Part shown: positions 7,451 through 14,365 of the stretch, piece after piece
Layout of the letters: each line of letters opens with the position of its first letter
Position numbering within the stretch: the first letter of the stretch is position 1
Assembly (NCBI GenBank): GCA_946479895.1
Contig: CAMLHT010000068.1
Location: 1 to 15,594, forward strand
DNA length: 15,594 nucleotides
Reading direction: 5' to 3'
Source: an uncultured Gemmatimonadota bacterium
Lineage (GTDB): Bacteria > Gemmatimonadota > Gemmatimonadetes > Gemmatimonadales > Gemmatimonadaceae
Made by a program: the position numbers and the translations under genes
Notes under the pieces: generated by a model
The model's database searches: none
Seen by the model: only the letters and a program-made list of their open reading frames with translations
Told to the model about the DNA's origin: nothing

Positions 7451-7682
7451 GTGGGTTGTGTGACTTCGCTGGCGGCTCGACCTGCTTGTCGTTGCCGGCG
7501 CAGTAAGAGTCGCAATCCCCACGGGTGGCCAAAGTCAGTGAAGCAGAGGAAATCCTGTCGGGGATTCGCCGACGGGTCCCGGCGCGCCGTGGAAGGCGAT
7601 GCCGGTAAGGCGCGCGCAGCTCGCGGCGCGCACACGAGGGAGCGTGAGGCGCGAGCGCCATCGCGCCACGCCGCGAATTTCC

Positions 7683-7829
7683 CTATCCCTGCTCCGCGAT
7701 CCCTGACTTTACGTCGACGGGCATGCCCTCGGCGACCCATTTCGCCCATCCGCCGACGAGCGCGCGCGCGTTCAGCCAGCCCGCCTTTCGTAACTGTCGC
7801 ACCACACGGGTGCTTGTCGCTTCGTCGTG
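7683..7829 (-). CDS. In-frame continuation of the rhodanese domain after a TGA codon
   Basis: Past the TGA at 7830-7832 the same frame stays open for 48 codons to a TAG at 7683-7685. It reads HDEATSTRVVRQLRKAGW, then LNARALVGGWAKWVAEGMPV and a short tail. This is the expected second half of a rhodanese domain: the rest of the active-site loop, the following helix, then the GGWxxWxxxGxP signature. Joined to the upstream part it would give 521 residues from the GTG at 9248. It is translated only if UGA is read as selenocysteine or read through; otherwise it is the remnant of a nonsense-mutated gene. The last residues (SGIAEQG) fall in a TCAGGGA-type intergenic repeat. Confidence 0.7.
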   Translation of the reverse strand, partial: HDEATSTRVVRQLRKAGWLNARALVGGWAKWVAEGMPVDVKSGIAEQG

Positions 7830-7832
7830 TCA
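7799..7832 (-). promoter_or_regulatory. TGA codon with SECIS-like hairpin (candidate selenocysteine site)
   Basis: Sixteen nt after the TGA (7830-7832) the minus strand forms GCACC-CGTGT-GGTGC, a perfect 5-bp stem (arms 7809-7813 and 7799-7803) with a 5-nt loop holding GT. The loop starts 21 nt after the TGA. Bacterial SECIS elements sit immediately downstream of UGA within the coding frame and carry a GU in the apical loop about 16-37 nt away, so size and spacing fit. The stem is short and could be chance in GC-rich DNA. Confidence 0.4.
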
Positions 7833-9248
7833 GGCACAGTAGACGACGAGCGTCGCGTGCTTCGACAATCGCAGCTCGTTCGCGTCCCGCACGGGGTCGT
7901 CGGGCTCGACCCTGACGGCTCCGGCCGCCTGGCGATCATCGGCGCCGTAGCTCTTCGCCGCGCGCGAGTCGACGAGCATCACTTCCTCCCCCCGCGCCTG
8001 CGCGGCGCGCACCTCGTCGATCGTGATCCGCTCGTCGAGTCCGTCGGCTTCCGTGTTCAGCACGGTCAGCTGGCGAGTGGAGGGCGCGATGCTCGAGGTC
8101 CCCGCGACGGTGCGCGCGGCCCCGAGCTGGGGCGCGGCGCCCGAGCGCCTCATGAACAGGGCGATGCCCCCGCCGTGCACGACCACCGAGAGCAGCACCA
8201 CCAGGCAGGTGATCGTGAAGAGCTCATCGGCGCCGGGCACGCCGGCGAATACCGGCAGCAGCACGAACAGCAGGGAGCTGAGCCCCCGTGGCCCGAACAG
8301 CGCGATGATCTTCCGGTCGCGCGTGGTCAGCCTGGTGCCCGCGAGCATGGGATACAGAACCACGGTGCGGATGGCCAGCGCCGCGACCGCGAAGGTGACG
8401 GTCCGCAGGCTGATGACCGAGAGCCCGTTCCAGATCAGCGACGTGCCCAGCGCGACGAAAGTCAGCAGCAGGAGCATCTCGGCCGTCGCTTCGCCGTACT
8501 CGAGGAAGCAGTCGCACAGCTCGACGTCCTGCATGGCGACGAGCAGGCCGGCGAAGAATGCGGCCAGGAATCCGCTGCCCCCGACGCTCTCCGCCACCGC
8601 GTACGCGGTGAACGCGAGCCCGAGGGCGTAGATGGATTCGTAGTCGCGCCGGACGCCCACCCGGTCGCGGATCTGCCCGAGGACGATGATGCCGATCCAG
8701 CCCACGAGGGCGCCGAGCACCGGCCCGAGAACGAACAGCCCGACGATGTGATGCCGGAGCTCCGCGCCGTCGATGCCGGTCGTCCCCGACTGCATGAACA
8801 GCATCGCCAGGACCACGATCGGGAGCAGCACGGCGTCGTTCATCCCGCTCTCGAGACGCAGGGCCATGCGCGGCGCCGGCGGAATGGCCCGCGAGCGGAG
8901 GACGCTGCGGAGAAGCACCGGATCCGTGGATGCCAGCGCGGCGCCGAGGATGGCCGCCGCGGGGACCGAAACGCCGAGCAGCGCCCAGGCGACCACGCCG
9001 ATCAATGCCGCGGGAATCAGCGTCCCCGGCCCCAGCACCCGCAGCGCCAGCGCCCGCTGCGCGCGGATCTCCCGGGTGTCGAGCGTGACCGCGTCGCTGA
9101 AGAGCACGAGGGTCAGGCCGAGGATCGCGAGCACGCGAAGCGACGGCGACTCGAGGCCGACGTCGAGGACGCCGAGCCCGGAAGGCCCGAGCGTGGCGCC
9201 GAGGGCGAGGAAGACGGCCACGAGCGGCACGGCGGTGCGTTCGAGCAC
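7830..9248 (-). CDS. CPA1/NhaP-type cation:proton antiporter fused to a rhodanese domain
   Basis: The standard-code frame gives 472 residues. Residues 1-365 are a polytopic membrane domain of the CPA1 family, exchanging Na+ or K+ for H+. It shows GAALASTDP (102-110, with T108/D109), the family ND pair in LESGMNDAV (N137/D138), and FGPRGLSSL (318-326). After a linker, residues about 408-472 form the first half of a rhodanese domain (VMLVDSR, AAGAVRVEPDD, VVYC with catalytic-position C471). The frame then meets TGA two codons after C471, and rhodanese coding resumes in the same frame. The GTG at 9248 is the first normal start, yet the frame upstream clearly encodes the missing first membrane helix. 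ACG at 9315-9317 (giving xDHFVSTIALIGIVIIVASL) or another rare start may be the true one. The ion specificity is unknown. Confidence 0.82.
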   Translation of the reverse strand: MLERTAVPLVAVFLALGATLGPSGLGVLDVGLESPSLRVLAILGLTLVLFSDAVTLDTREIRAQRALALRVLGPGTLIPAALIGVVAWALLGVSVPAAAILGAALASTDPVLLRSVLRSRAIPPAPRMALRLESGMNDAVLLPIVVLAMLFMQSGTTGIDGAELRHHIVGLFVLGPVLGALVGWIGIIVLGQIRDRVGVRRDYESIYALGLAFTAYAVAESVGGSGFLAAFFAGLLVAMQDVELCDCFLEYGEATAEMLLLLTFVALGTSLIWNGLSVISLRTVTFAVAALAIRTVVLYPMLAGTRLTTRDRKIIALFGPRGLSSLLFVLLPVFAGVPGADELFTITCLVVLLSVVVHGGGIALFMRRSGAAPQLGAARTVAGTSSIAPSTRQLTVLNTEADGLDERITIDEVRAAQARGEEVMLVDSRAAKSYGADDRQAAGAVRVEPDDPVRDANELRLSKHATLVVYCA

Positions 9249-9374
9249 GCCGGACAGCAGCGAGGCGACGATGATGACGATGCCGATCAGGGCGATCGTC
9301 GAGACGAAGTGATCCGTAGGACGTTCCGGGTTGAGCCGGGGGGAAATCTACGTCCTCGGGGGGTAGCGGCCCTG

Positions 9375-9460
9375 ATACCTGAAGCCCTGAGTCCCTGACA
9401 GCTCAACCCGGGTTTCGCGAAACCCGGTTTCAGCTGCCAGGCACGCAGGGCTTCAGGTAT
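9375..9460. repeat. 86-bp near-perfect palindrome
   Basis: Two 43-nt arms (9375-9417 and 9418-9460) are inverted copies with five mismatches and no spacer. The central 20 bp (9408-9427) are a perfect palindrome, CCGGGTTTCG/CGAAACCCGG. The outer arms contain CCTGAAGCCCTG and TCCCTGA-like units. It lies between the small-protein stop and the antiporter start. As RNA it would form a very long hairpin in both directions. No T-tract flanks it, so a simple intrinsic terminator is unlikely; a REP-like or MITE-like element fits better. Confidence 0.9.
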
Positions 9461-9491
9461 GAGTGCCTGGATCTGCCCGGCCCCCTCTGTC

Positions 9492-9683
9492 TCAGTTCCT
9501 GCTCTCGCGGCCGGCGCCGTTCCCCCGCCCTGCCTCCTTCTCTTCCGCCTTCTTCGCCTGGTCCACCGCGAACTTCTCCTTGTCGCGATCGAGCAGGCCG
9601 TTCTTCTCGCGGATGCCGTCCTTGTCGGCGCCGCCCGACTCCGGCCGGTCGCTCTGGTAGTTGTTCGATGGCTTCACGCCCAT
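9492..9683 (-). CDS. Small highly charged hypothetical protein (63 aa)
   Basis: I do not recognise this protein. It is hydrophilic, with no Cys, no signal peptide and no membrane segment. The middle (about 19-50) is a run of Lys, Glu, Asp and Ala likely to be helical (DRDKEKFAVDQAKKAEEKEA), and the tail is Gly/Arg/Asn-rich. A GGAGAG site lies 4 nt before the ATG, slightly close but usable. It follows the alpha/beta-hydrolase gene by 47 nt on the same strand and may be co-transcribed with it; the large palindrome lies just beyond its stop. It is probably a small cytosolic stress- or nucleic-acid-associated protein, but nothing in the sequence proves that. Confidence 0.6.
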   Translation of the reverse strand: MGVKPSNNYQSDRPESGGADKDGIREKNGLLDRDKEKFAVDQAKKAEEKEAGRGNGAGRESRN

Positions 9684-9730
9684 GATGCTCTCCGGTTTGG
9701 TTGGGAGCAGTCAGGGCAAGAGGTGTGCTG

Positions 9731-10672
9731 TCACGGGGATACGCGTCGCAGGAACCCCAGCAGCAGCCTTGCCGTCTCCGCCGGCCGCTCCTCCTGCGGC
9801 GCATGGCCGGTTTCCGGCAGCACGTGGAACTCGACGCCGGGCACATCAGCGCGGAAGCGCCAGGCATACCGCAGCGGCACGATCGTGTCGTCGCCGCCCC
9901 AGATCGCGAGCGTCGGCACCGCGATGGTCTTGAGCTGCGCCTCGAGCTCGGCGGCATTCGGAGGGACGATCTGCTTCGCCGTCTGCTCGAACGCGTAGTG
10001 AGCCCCGGGGAGGTCCATGTACCGGGCGTAGCGGTGGACCCGCTCCGCCGTCATCACGCTGTCGTGCGCATAAACCCGCCTCAGCACCGTCTCCGCGCGC
10101 CAGTCGGCGGTGGTGAACGTGTACATCAGCCAGCGCGTGAGCTCCGATCGCAGCGTCGAGATGAAGAAGGGCAGCGGCTGCTCGTACACACCGGGATCTA
10201 TGAACGCGAGCGCCGCGATGCGGTCGTCGTGCTCGGCCCGCAGACGCAGATACGTCGCGAACGTCACGGCCCCGCCGAACGAGTGGCCGACGATCACCAC
10301 CTTCTTCAACCCGAGCCCGCGCAGCACGCCGGCCACCACCTCGGCCTGATCCACCGCCGCATACCTGCCGTCGCGGGGCTTCTCCGACATGCCGAAGCCC
10401 TTGAGGTCCATCCGCAGCACGGGATACTCCGCCGCGATCGCCGGCTGTATGTCCGACCATGACTCGAGCGCCGCGCCGAAGCCATGCAGCATCACGACCA
10501 CCGGCTTCCCCGATGCCGTATCGCCCGTCAGCTCATACGACACCCGCACTCCCGCCGCCTGGATCTCACGCCGTAACGGCTCCGGCGCCGCAGTGACGGC
10601 CACATGCCGCTGATACGAACAAGCCGTCGCCGAGAGCAGGCCGACCGCGGATAGCAGGATTCGAATACGCAT
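9731..10672 (-). CDS. Alpha/beta-hydrolase lipoprotein
   Basis: A 313-residue hydrolase of the alpha/beta-fold superfamily. The N-terminus MRIRILLSAVGLLSATAC is a lipoprotein signal with C18 as the lipidated residue. The catalytic set is complete: oxyanion-loop HGFG (63-66), nucleophile S131 in VGHSFGGA, acid D262 in WGGDDTIVP, and H290 in PETGHAP. A cap region of about 165-235, rich in aromatic and basic residues, would shape the pocket. The substrate (ester, lactone, epoxide or haloalkane) cannot be read from these motifs. The ribosome site is weak (AGG/GGG-rich stretch upstream). The gene starts about 20 nt after the terminator hairpin of the S9 peptidase and may form a short operon with the small charged protein. 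Confidence 0.9.
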   Translation of the reverse strand: MRIRILLSAVGLLSATACSYQRHVAVTAAPEPLRREIQAAGVRVSYELTGDTASGKPVVVMLHGFGAALESWSDIQPAIAAEYPVLRMDLKGFGMSEKPRDGRYAAVDQAEVVAGVLRGLGLKKVVIVGHSFGGAVTFATYLRLRAEHDDRIAALAFIDPGVYEQPLPFFISTLRSELTRWLMYTFTTADWRAETVLRRVYAHDSVMTAERVHRYARYMDLPGAHYAFEQTAKQIVPPNAAELEAQLKTIAVPTLAIWGGDDTIVPLRYAWRFRADVPGVEFHVLPETGHAPQEERPAETARLLLGFLRRVSP

Positions 10673-10687
10673 GCGCCCAACCTAAAC

Positions 10688-10712
10688 GGGAAAGGGCCGC
10701 TCTTCGCGGCCC
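10688..10712 (-). terminator. Intrinsic terminator of the S9 peptidase gene
   Basis: The minus strand forms a 7-bp stem GGGCCGC/GCGGCCC (arms 10706-10712 and 10694-10700) with a 5-nt loop, followed by TTTCCCGTTT. The T-tract is short, so strength is uncertain. It lies 52 nt after the peptidase stop, beyond a 7-mer array. Confidence 0.65.
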
Positions 10713-10721
10713 CTTCACTAC

Positions 10722-10763
10722 TCACTACGGTCTACGGTCTACGGTCTACGGTCTACGGTCTAC
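10722..10763. repeat. Tandem heptanucleotide array (GGTCTAC), locus 2
   Basis: Five perfect GGTCTAC units run from 10729 to 10763, preceded by a degenerate TCACTAC (10722-10728). The array touches the stop codon of the S9 peptidase (10764-10766) and has the same unit and the same orientation relative to the gene as the array at 4051-4113. Confidence 0.95.
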
Positions 10764-13454
10764 TCACGGCACCACCGCCGGCTTCTTCGCATTCTTCACG
10801 TACACGTCGAACCAGGCGATGAACCGCGCCCACTGGTCCAGGTCCGTCTCGCGCGTCGCCGGTCCGTGATCCTCGTAGGGATACATGAACAGCGCCGACG
10901 TCTTGCCGAGGCCCTGGAGCGCGTGCTGCATGCGGATGGAGCTGATGAGCGCCGTGCCCACGTTCTGGTCTTCGGTCTGGTGGTACATGAGCAGCGCGCC
11001 GGAGAGTTTGTCGGCCTTGAAGAACGGCGACATGTTCAGGTAGACGTCCTGCGCCTGCCAGAAGTCCCGGCTCTCGCGCTGGAACCCGAAGGGCGTCAGC
11101 GACCGGTTGTACATGCCGTCGCCGGCGATGCCCGCCTTGAACCACTTCGTGTTCACCATCGCGTTCACCGTCGAGAACGCGCCGTAGCTGTGGCCCCAGA
11201 GTCCGATCCGGTCGCGATCCAGGTAGCCCGCGTCCACGACCGCGTTGATCACCGCGTACAGGCCGTCGCGCAGCTCGTTGACGTAGTTGTCGTTCATCGA
11301 GCCCTGCGGCCCGAAGACCGGGATCGCCTGCGGCTGCATCACCACGTAGCCCTGGGTCGTCCAGATCTCCGCCGAGCGCGGGCTGACGGTCGGGTACCGG
11401 TTGATGTTCGTGCCCTGCCGGCCCTCGTCGTACGCTTCCTGGGTCGAGACCTCGGTCGGGTAGAACCAGATGATGCCCGGCAGCCGCGTGCCCTCCTTGT
11501 AGTCCTTCGGCAGCGTGACGTCCACCACGAAGCGCACCCCGTCCGGCCGCGTCGCCCACAGGCGCTTCCGGATCGCCTGCGACACCTCCGGCGTCGGGTC
11601 CACGTTGTTCGTCAGCTTCATCTTCGTGTTCGCCGCGAGGTCGAACAGGTAAGACTGCTGCACCTCGGTCGGCGACTCGCGCGAGAGGATGACCTTCGTG
11701 TAATCGTCATCGAGCGCGGCGACGATCGTTTCCGTCGCGCCCTGGGCACCCTCGAAGATCCGCGAACGCGCGCCCGTCTCGATGTCGAGCTTGTCCACCC
11801 ACGACACCGGGCCTTCCTTCTCCCAGTTCGCGCCCGGCTGCTTCGTCCCGCTCACGAACACCGTGCGGTTGTCGCTGGCGATGGCCACGAAGCCGTCGCG
11901 CGTCACCACGGTGCCGGCGAGCGGATTGACCGCGCCCCGGCCGCCGCGCCCGCCACCCGCGGCGCCGCCACCGCGACCACCACGGCCACCCCCGCCGACG
12001 CTCGCGTTCTGGAGCACGAAGTGCTTCGTCGTGTCGGTGAGGCGCATCGCGAAGTTCTGGTTGCCGACGACGAGGAACAGGGTCTTCCCGTCCGGCGTGT
12101 ACGTGGCGCTGCTGATGCGGCCCGTGGATGAGTAGACCTCCTTCAGGTCCGTCGGCCCGAACGGCGGCATCCAGACCGCCAGCTTGCGCGGCCCCGTCGC
12201 CGGAGGGGCGCCCTGGCCGCCACGTCCGGCCGGCGCCCCCGCGCCACGGCCCGCGCCTGTTCCACGCCCGCCCCGCGCGGCCGCCGCTGCCGCGGCGATC
12301 GAGTCCGCCTTCAGGTCACGAATGACCACGAGCAGTCCGGGACCGAGCGGGTTCCAGCCGAGGATGTTCTTGTCGCGCATGACCGGATCCATCAGCGCGG
12401 CATTCGCCGCCGCCGTGTCCGCCGGCGCCACGGCCCCGGAGTCGGGCTCGCCTTCACGGATTGGGCGCCGCACGATCATCACCAGCGACTTGCCATTGGC
12501 ATCCCACAGCTGCTCGGTGGTGCCGAAGCTCGACGTCGGCACGATGTACGAGAACGGCTTGTCGAGCAGCGTGACGCGGAAGTGCTGGGCGTCCGGCGAG
12601 GCGTTCACCGCGCGGATCATCGCCGGCGCGCCGACGTTCCTCACCGCCCGCGACTTCACGTCGATCACGGCGAGCTGGCCCATCGAGTAATACTCGAGGA
12701 GCTCCTTGTCGTACGGGGTCTCGAGCAGCGACGCATGGATGCGCTCCTTCGCGATCTTCCCGTCGGTGAAGCGAATCAGCGGCGTCGTCGCGACGGCCGG
12801 CGGCTTCGGCGCGGCCCGGAACGGCTGCGGCACGAGGACGGCCACCACCTTCCGGCCGTCGTCCGAGAACGAGAAGCCCGTCACGTGCACCGCGTTGAGC
12901 GGCGTCTTCGTGAGCTGCGTCGACCGGCCGGACGCGACGTCCATCAGGTACAGGTGCGTCGCCTTCGCCGAGCTGCCCACGTAGCCGATCGACTTGCCGT
13001 CGGGTGACCAGGTGGCGCCGCTGATGTCCACGCCGTCGGGCGCGGGAATCGTGCGGGTCGCGCCGTTCGCGGGGTTGATGAGGGTGATCGAGTGCGAGCC
13101 GCGCGTCGTCAGCGACCGCGCGCGAAACGCCATCGTGTCCACCTGGACTCCGCCGAGGTAGATGTGGCCCTTCGCGAAGTCGACGATGGTCGGCAGGCCC
13201 TCGCTCTCGAGCTTCATGAACCACTTCCGGTCCGGGCTCGGATTCGTGAAGGCGACGTTCGCGCCGCGATTGGCGGTGACGATCTTCTCGACCACCGCCG
13301 GCGGCTTCAGGTAGCCCTCGGCCACGATGATGGCCCGGGGATCGGTCGGCTGGGCCTGCGACGCGGCATTGCTGTTCTGCGCGGCGGCCGGAAGGGCGAA
13401 CGCGGCGACGGCCGCGACACCGGAGATGAAGCGGAAGGGACGACGATGTGACAT
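10764..13454 (-). CDS. Secreted S9-family (prolyl oligopeptidase-type) serine peptidase
   Basis: An 896-residue exported peptidase. The signal peptide is about residues 1-25 (ending ALPAAA). Residues about 60-640 form the beta-propeller, with several WSPDGK/FSDDGRK-type blades. The C-terminal alpha/beta-hydrolase domain carries S756 in WGHSYGAFS, D829 in HQTEDQNVG and H863 in YEDHGP, a complete triad. Two Gly/Arg/Ala-rich inserts interrupt the propeller, at about 383-420 and 485-508. The family cleaves short peptides, the propeller gating access. The ATG at 13454 is chosen because the signal peptide starts there; an upstream ATG at 13604 would add 50 Arg-rich residues and overlap the divergent gene. 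The stop is followed at once by a 7-mer array and then a terminator hairpin. The exact S9 subfamily is not certain. Confidence 0.92.
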   Translation of the reverse strand: MSHRRPFRFISGVAAVAAFALPAAAQNSNAASQAQPTDPRAIIVAEGYLKPPAVVEKIVTANRGANVAFTNPSPDRKWFMKLESEGLPTIVDFAKGHIYLGGVQVDTMAFRARSLTTRGSHSITLINPANGATRTIPAPDGVDISGATWSPDGKSIGYVGSSAKATHLYLMDVASGRSTQLTKTPLNAVHVTGFSFSDDGRKVVAVLVPQPFRAAPKPPAVATTPLIRFTDGKIAKERIHASLLETPYDKELLEYYSMGQLAVIDVKSRAVRNVGAPAMIRAVNASPDAQHFRVTLLDKPFSYIVPTSSFGTTEQLWDANGKSLVMIVRRPIREGEPDSGAVAPADTAAANAALMDPVMRDKNILGWNPLGPGLLVVIRDLKADSIAAAAAAARGGRGTGAGRGAGAPAGRGGQGAPPATGPRKLAVWMPPFGPTDLKEVYSSTGRISSATYTPDGKTLFLVVGNQNFAMRLTDTTKHFVLQNASVGGGGRGGRGGGAAGGGRGGRGAVNPLAGTVVTRDGFVAIASDNRTVFVSGTKQPGANWEKEGPVSWVDKLDIETGARSRIFEGAQGATETIVAALDDDYTKVILSRESPTEVQQSYLFDLAANTKMKLTNNVDPTPEVSQAIRKRLWATRPDGVRFVVDVTLPKDYKEGTRLPGIIWFYPTEVSTQEAYDEGRQGTNINRYPTVSPRSAEIWTTQGYVVMQPQAIPVFGPQGSMNDNYVNELRDGLYAVINAVVDAGYLDRDRIGLWGHSYGAFSTVNAMVNTKWFKAGIAGDGMYNRSLTPFGFQRESRDFWQAQDVYLNMSPFFKADKLSGALLMYHQTEDQNVGTALISSIRMQHALQGLGKTSALFMYPYEDHGPATRETDLDQWARFIAWFDVYVKNAKKPAVVP

Positions 13455-13486
13455 GGGGGGATTCCGGGAAGGTTTACACCTGCAAC

Positions 13487-14365
13487 ATGAGATATACGAT
13501 TTCACCCCGGGGTCCGCTGGCGCGCATCTCCCGTTGCCTGTTGGCCGCCTGTCTCGCCGTGCTGGCCGCCTGCGAGGTGACCGCTCCGCTCCCCTCGGGC
13601 GCAATCTCCATGCAGCCCGAGCCCCACTACGCCCAGTGGTGGTCCATGGTCGAGCAGTGCTCCGGCCGGACGCGGCCGATGAGCGACATCGACTGGTACA
13701 TGGTCCCCGGGTCGAGCTTCCCGTCGTCCTCCGGCGCCGACGTGGACGGCGTGTACGCCCAGGGGCCGGAGCGCATCATCCTCGCCGGATCCGTCGTGCG
13801 GAACGGCCCGGTCGTCCGCCATGAGATGCTGCATGCGCTGCTCCGCCGTCAGAAATCGGATTTCGTCCACGCCGGCGAATATTTCCTCCGGCGGTGCGCC
13901 GGCGTCGTCGAGTGCGACCAGCAGTGTGTGGCGACCTCCGGGCCCATCGTGCACCCGCCGGTGGATGCGGTTCCGGCCACGGCCGCCGACCTCGAGATCT
14001 CGATCGAGGCCGACAGCATCGTCAGCCATGGCCGATTCGGCGCGTTCGCCTGGGCGCCCGTCACCGTGACCGCCCGGAATCCGCGCGCCGTGGGCATCCT
14101 CATTCCGGTCGAGGGCTACGGCGGCTACCGGATGACCTTCTCGCTCTCGGCGCTCGCCCCGACCGGCTACAGCGGCCGCGGCGTGTACATCAGCCGCATC
14201 AGCGACGACGTCGCCGCCGGATACTTCGCGCCCGGCCAGGTGAAGCGCGAAGTGTTCGACCTCTATCTGCCGCCGAGCGCAGATGCCTACGGCAACTGGC
14301 TGGTCGGCGGCGGATTCTCCGGCTCCTGGGTGAAGACGGCGGCGACCATCCGCTTCACGCCCTAG
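13487..14365 (+). CDS. Lipoprotein with HExxH motif (putative metallopeptidase-like)
   Basis: A 292-residue lipoprotein and the only plus-strand gene. The signal ends in the lipobox LAAC with C29. The N-terminal half contains VVRHEMLHALL, an HExxH zinc-binding motif (H112, E113, H116). H128 in HAGEYFLRRC, 12 residues further, is a possible third ligand. C58 and C137 may form a disulfide, as may C143 and C147. The C-terminal half (about 165-292) looks like an all-beta domain. Proteolysis is inferred from the motif only. The ATG at 13487 lacks a well-spaced ribosome site; an ATG at 13448 is preceded by GGAAGGGA but would overlap the divergent peptidase and add 13 residues before a long signal. 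Its stop shares CTAG with the convergent M14 gene. Confidence 0.8.
   Translation: MRYTISPRGPLARISRCLLAACLAVLAACEVTAPLPSGAISMQPEPHYAQWWSMVEQCSGRTRPMSDIDWYMVPGSSFPSSSGADVDGVYAQGPERIILAGSVVRNGPVVRHEMLHALLRRQKSDFVHAGEYFLRRCAGVVECDQQCVATSGPIVHPPVDAVPATAADLEISIEADSIVSHGRFGAFAWAPVTVTARNPRAVGILIPVEGYGGYRMTFSLSALAPTGYSGRGVYISRISDDVAAGYFAPGQVKREVFDLYLPPSADAYGNWLVGGGFSGSWVKTAATIRFTP

Noticed and set aside
7439..7522. Upstream start for the barrel protein
   Set aside because: The extension precedes a clear signal peptide and has no ribosome site; 7438 is supported by GGGAG.
7443..7682. A gene in the gap before the barrel protein
   Set aside because: No plausible coding frame; it holds only short imperfect inverted repeats such as GTCGG/CCGAC (7557-7573) and a CCTGTCGGGGAT block resembling the motif at 5235.
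13455..13604. Upstream start for the S9 peptidase
   Set aside because: It adds 50 Arg/Pro-rich residues before the signal peptide and overlaps the divergent lipoprotein gene.
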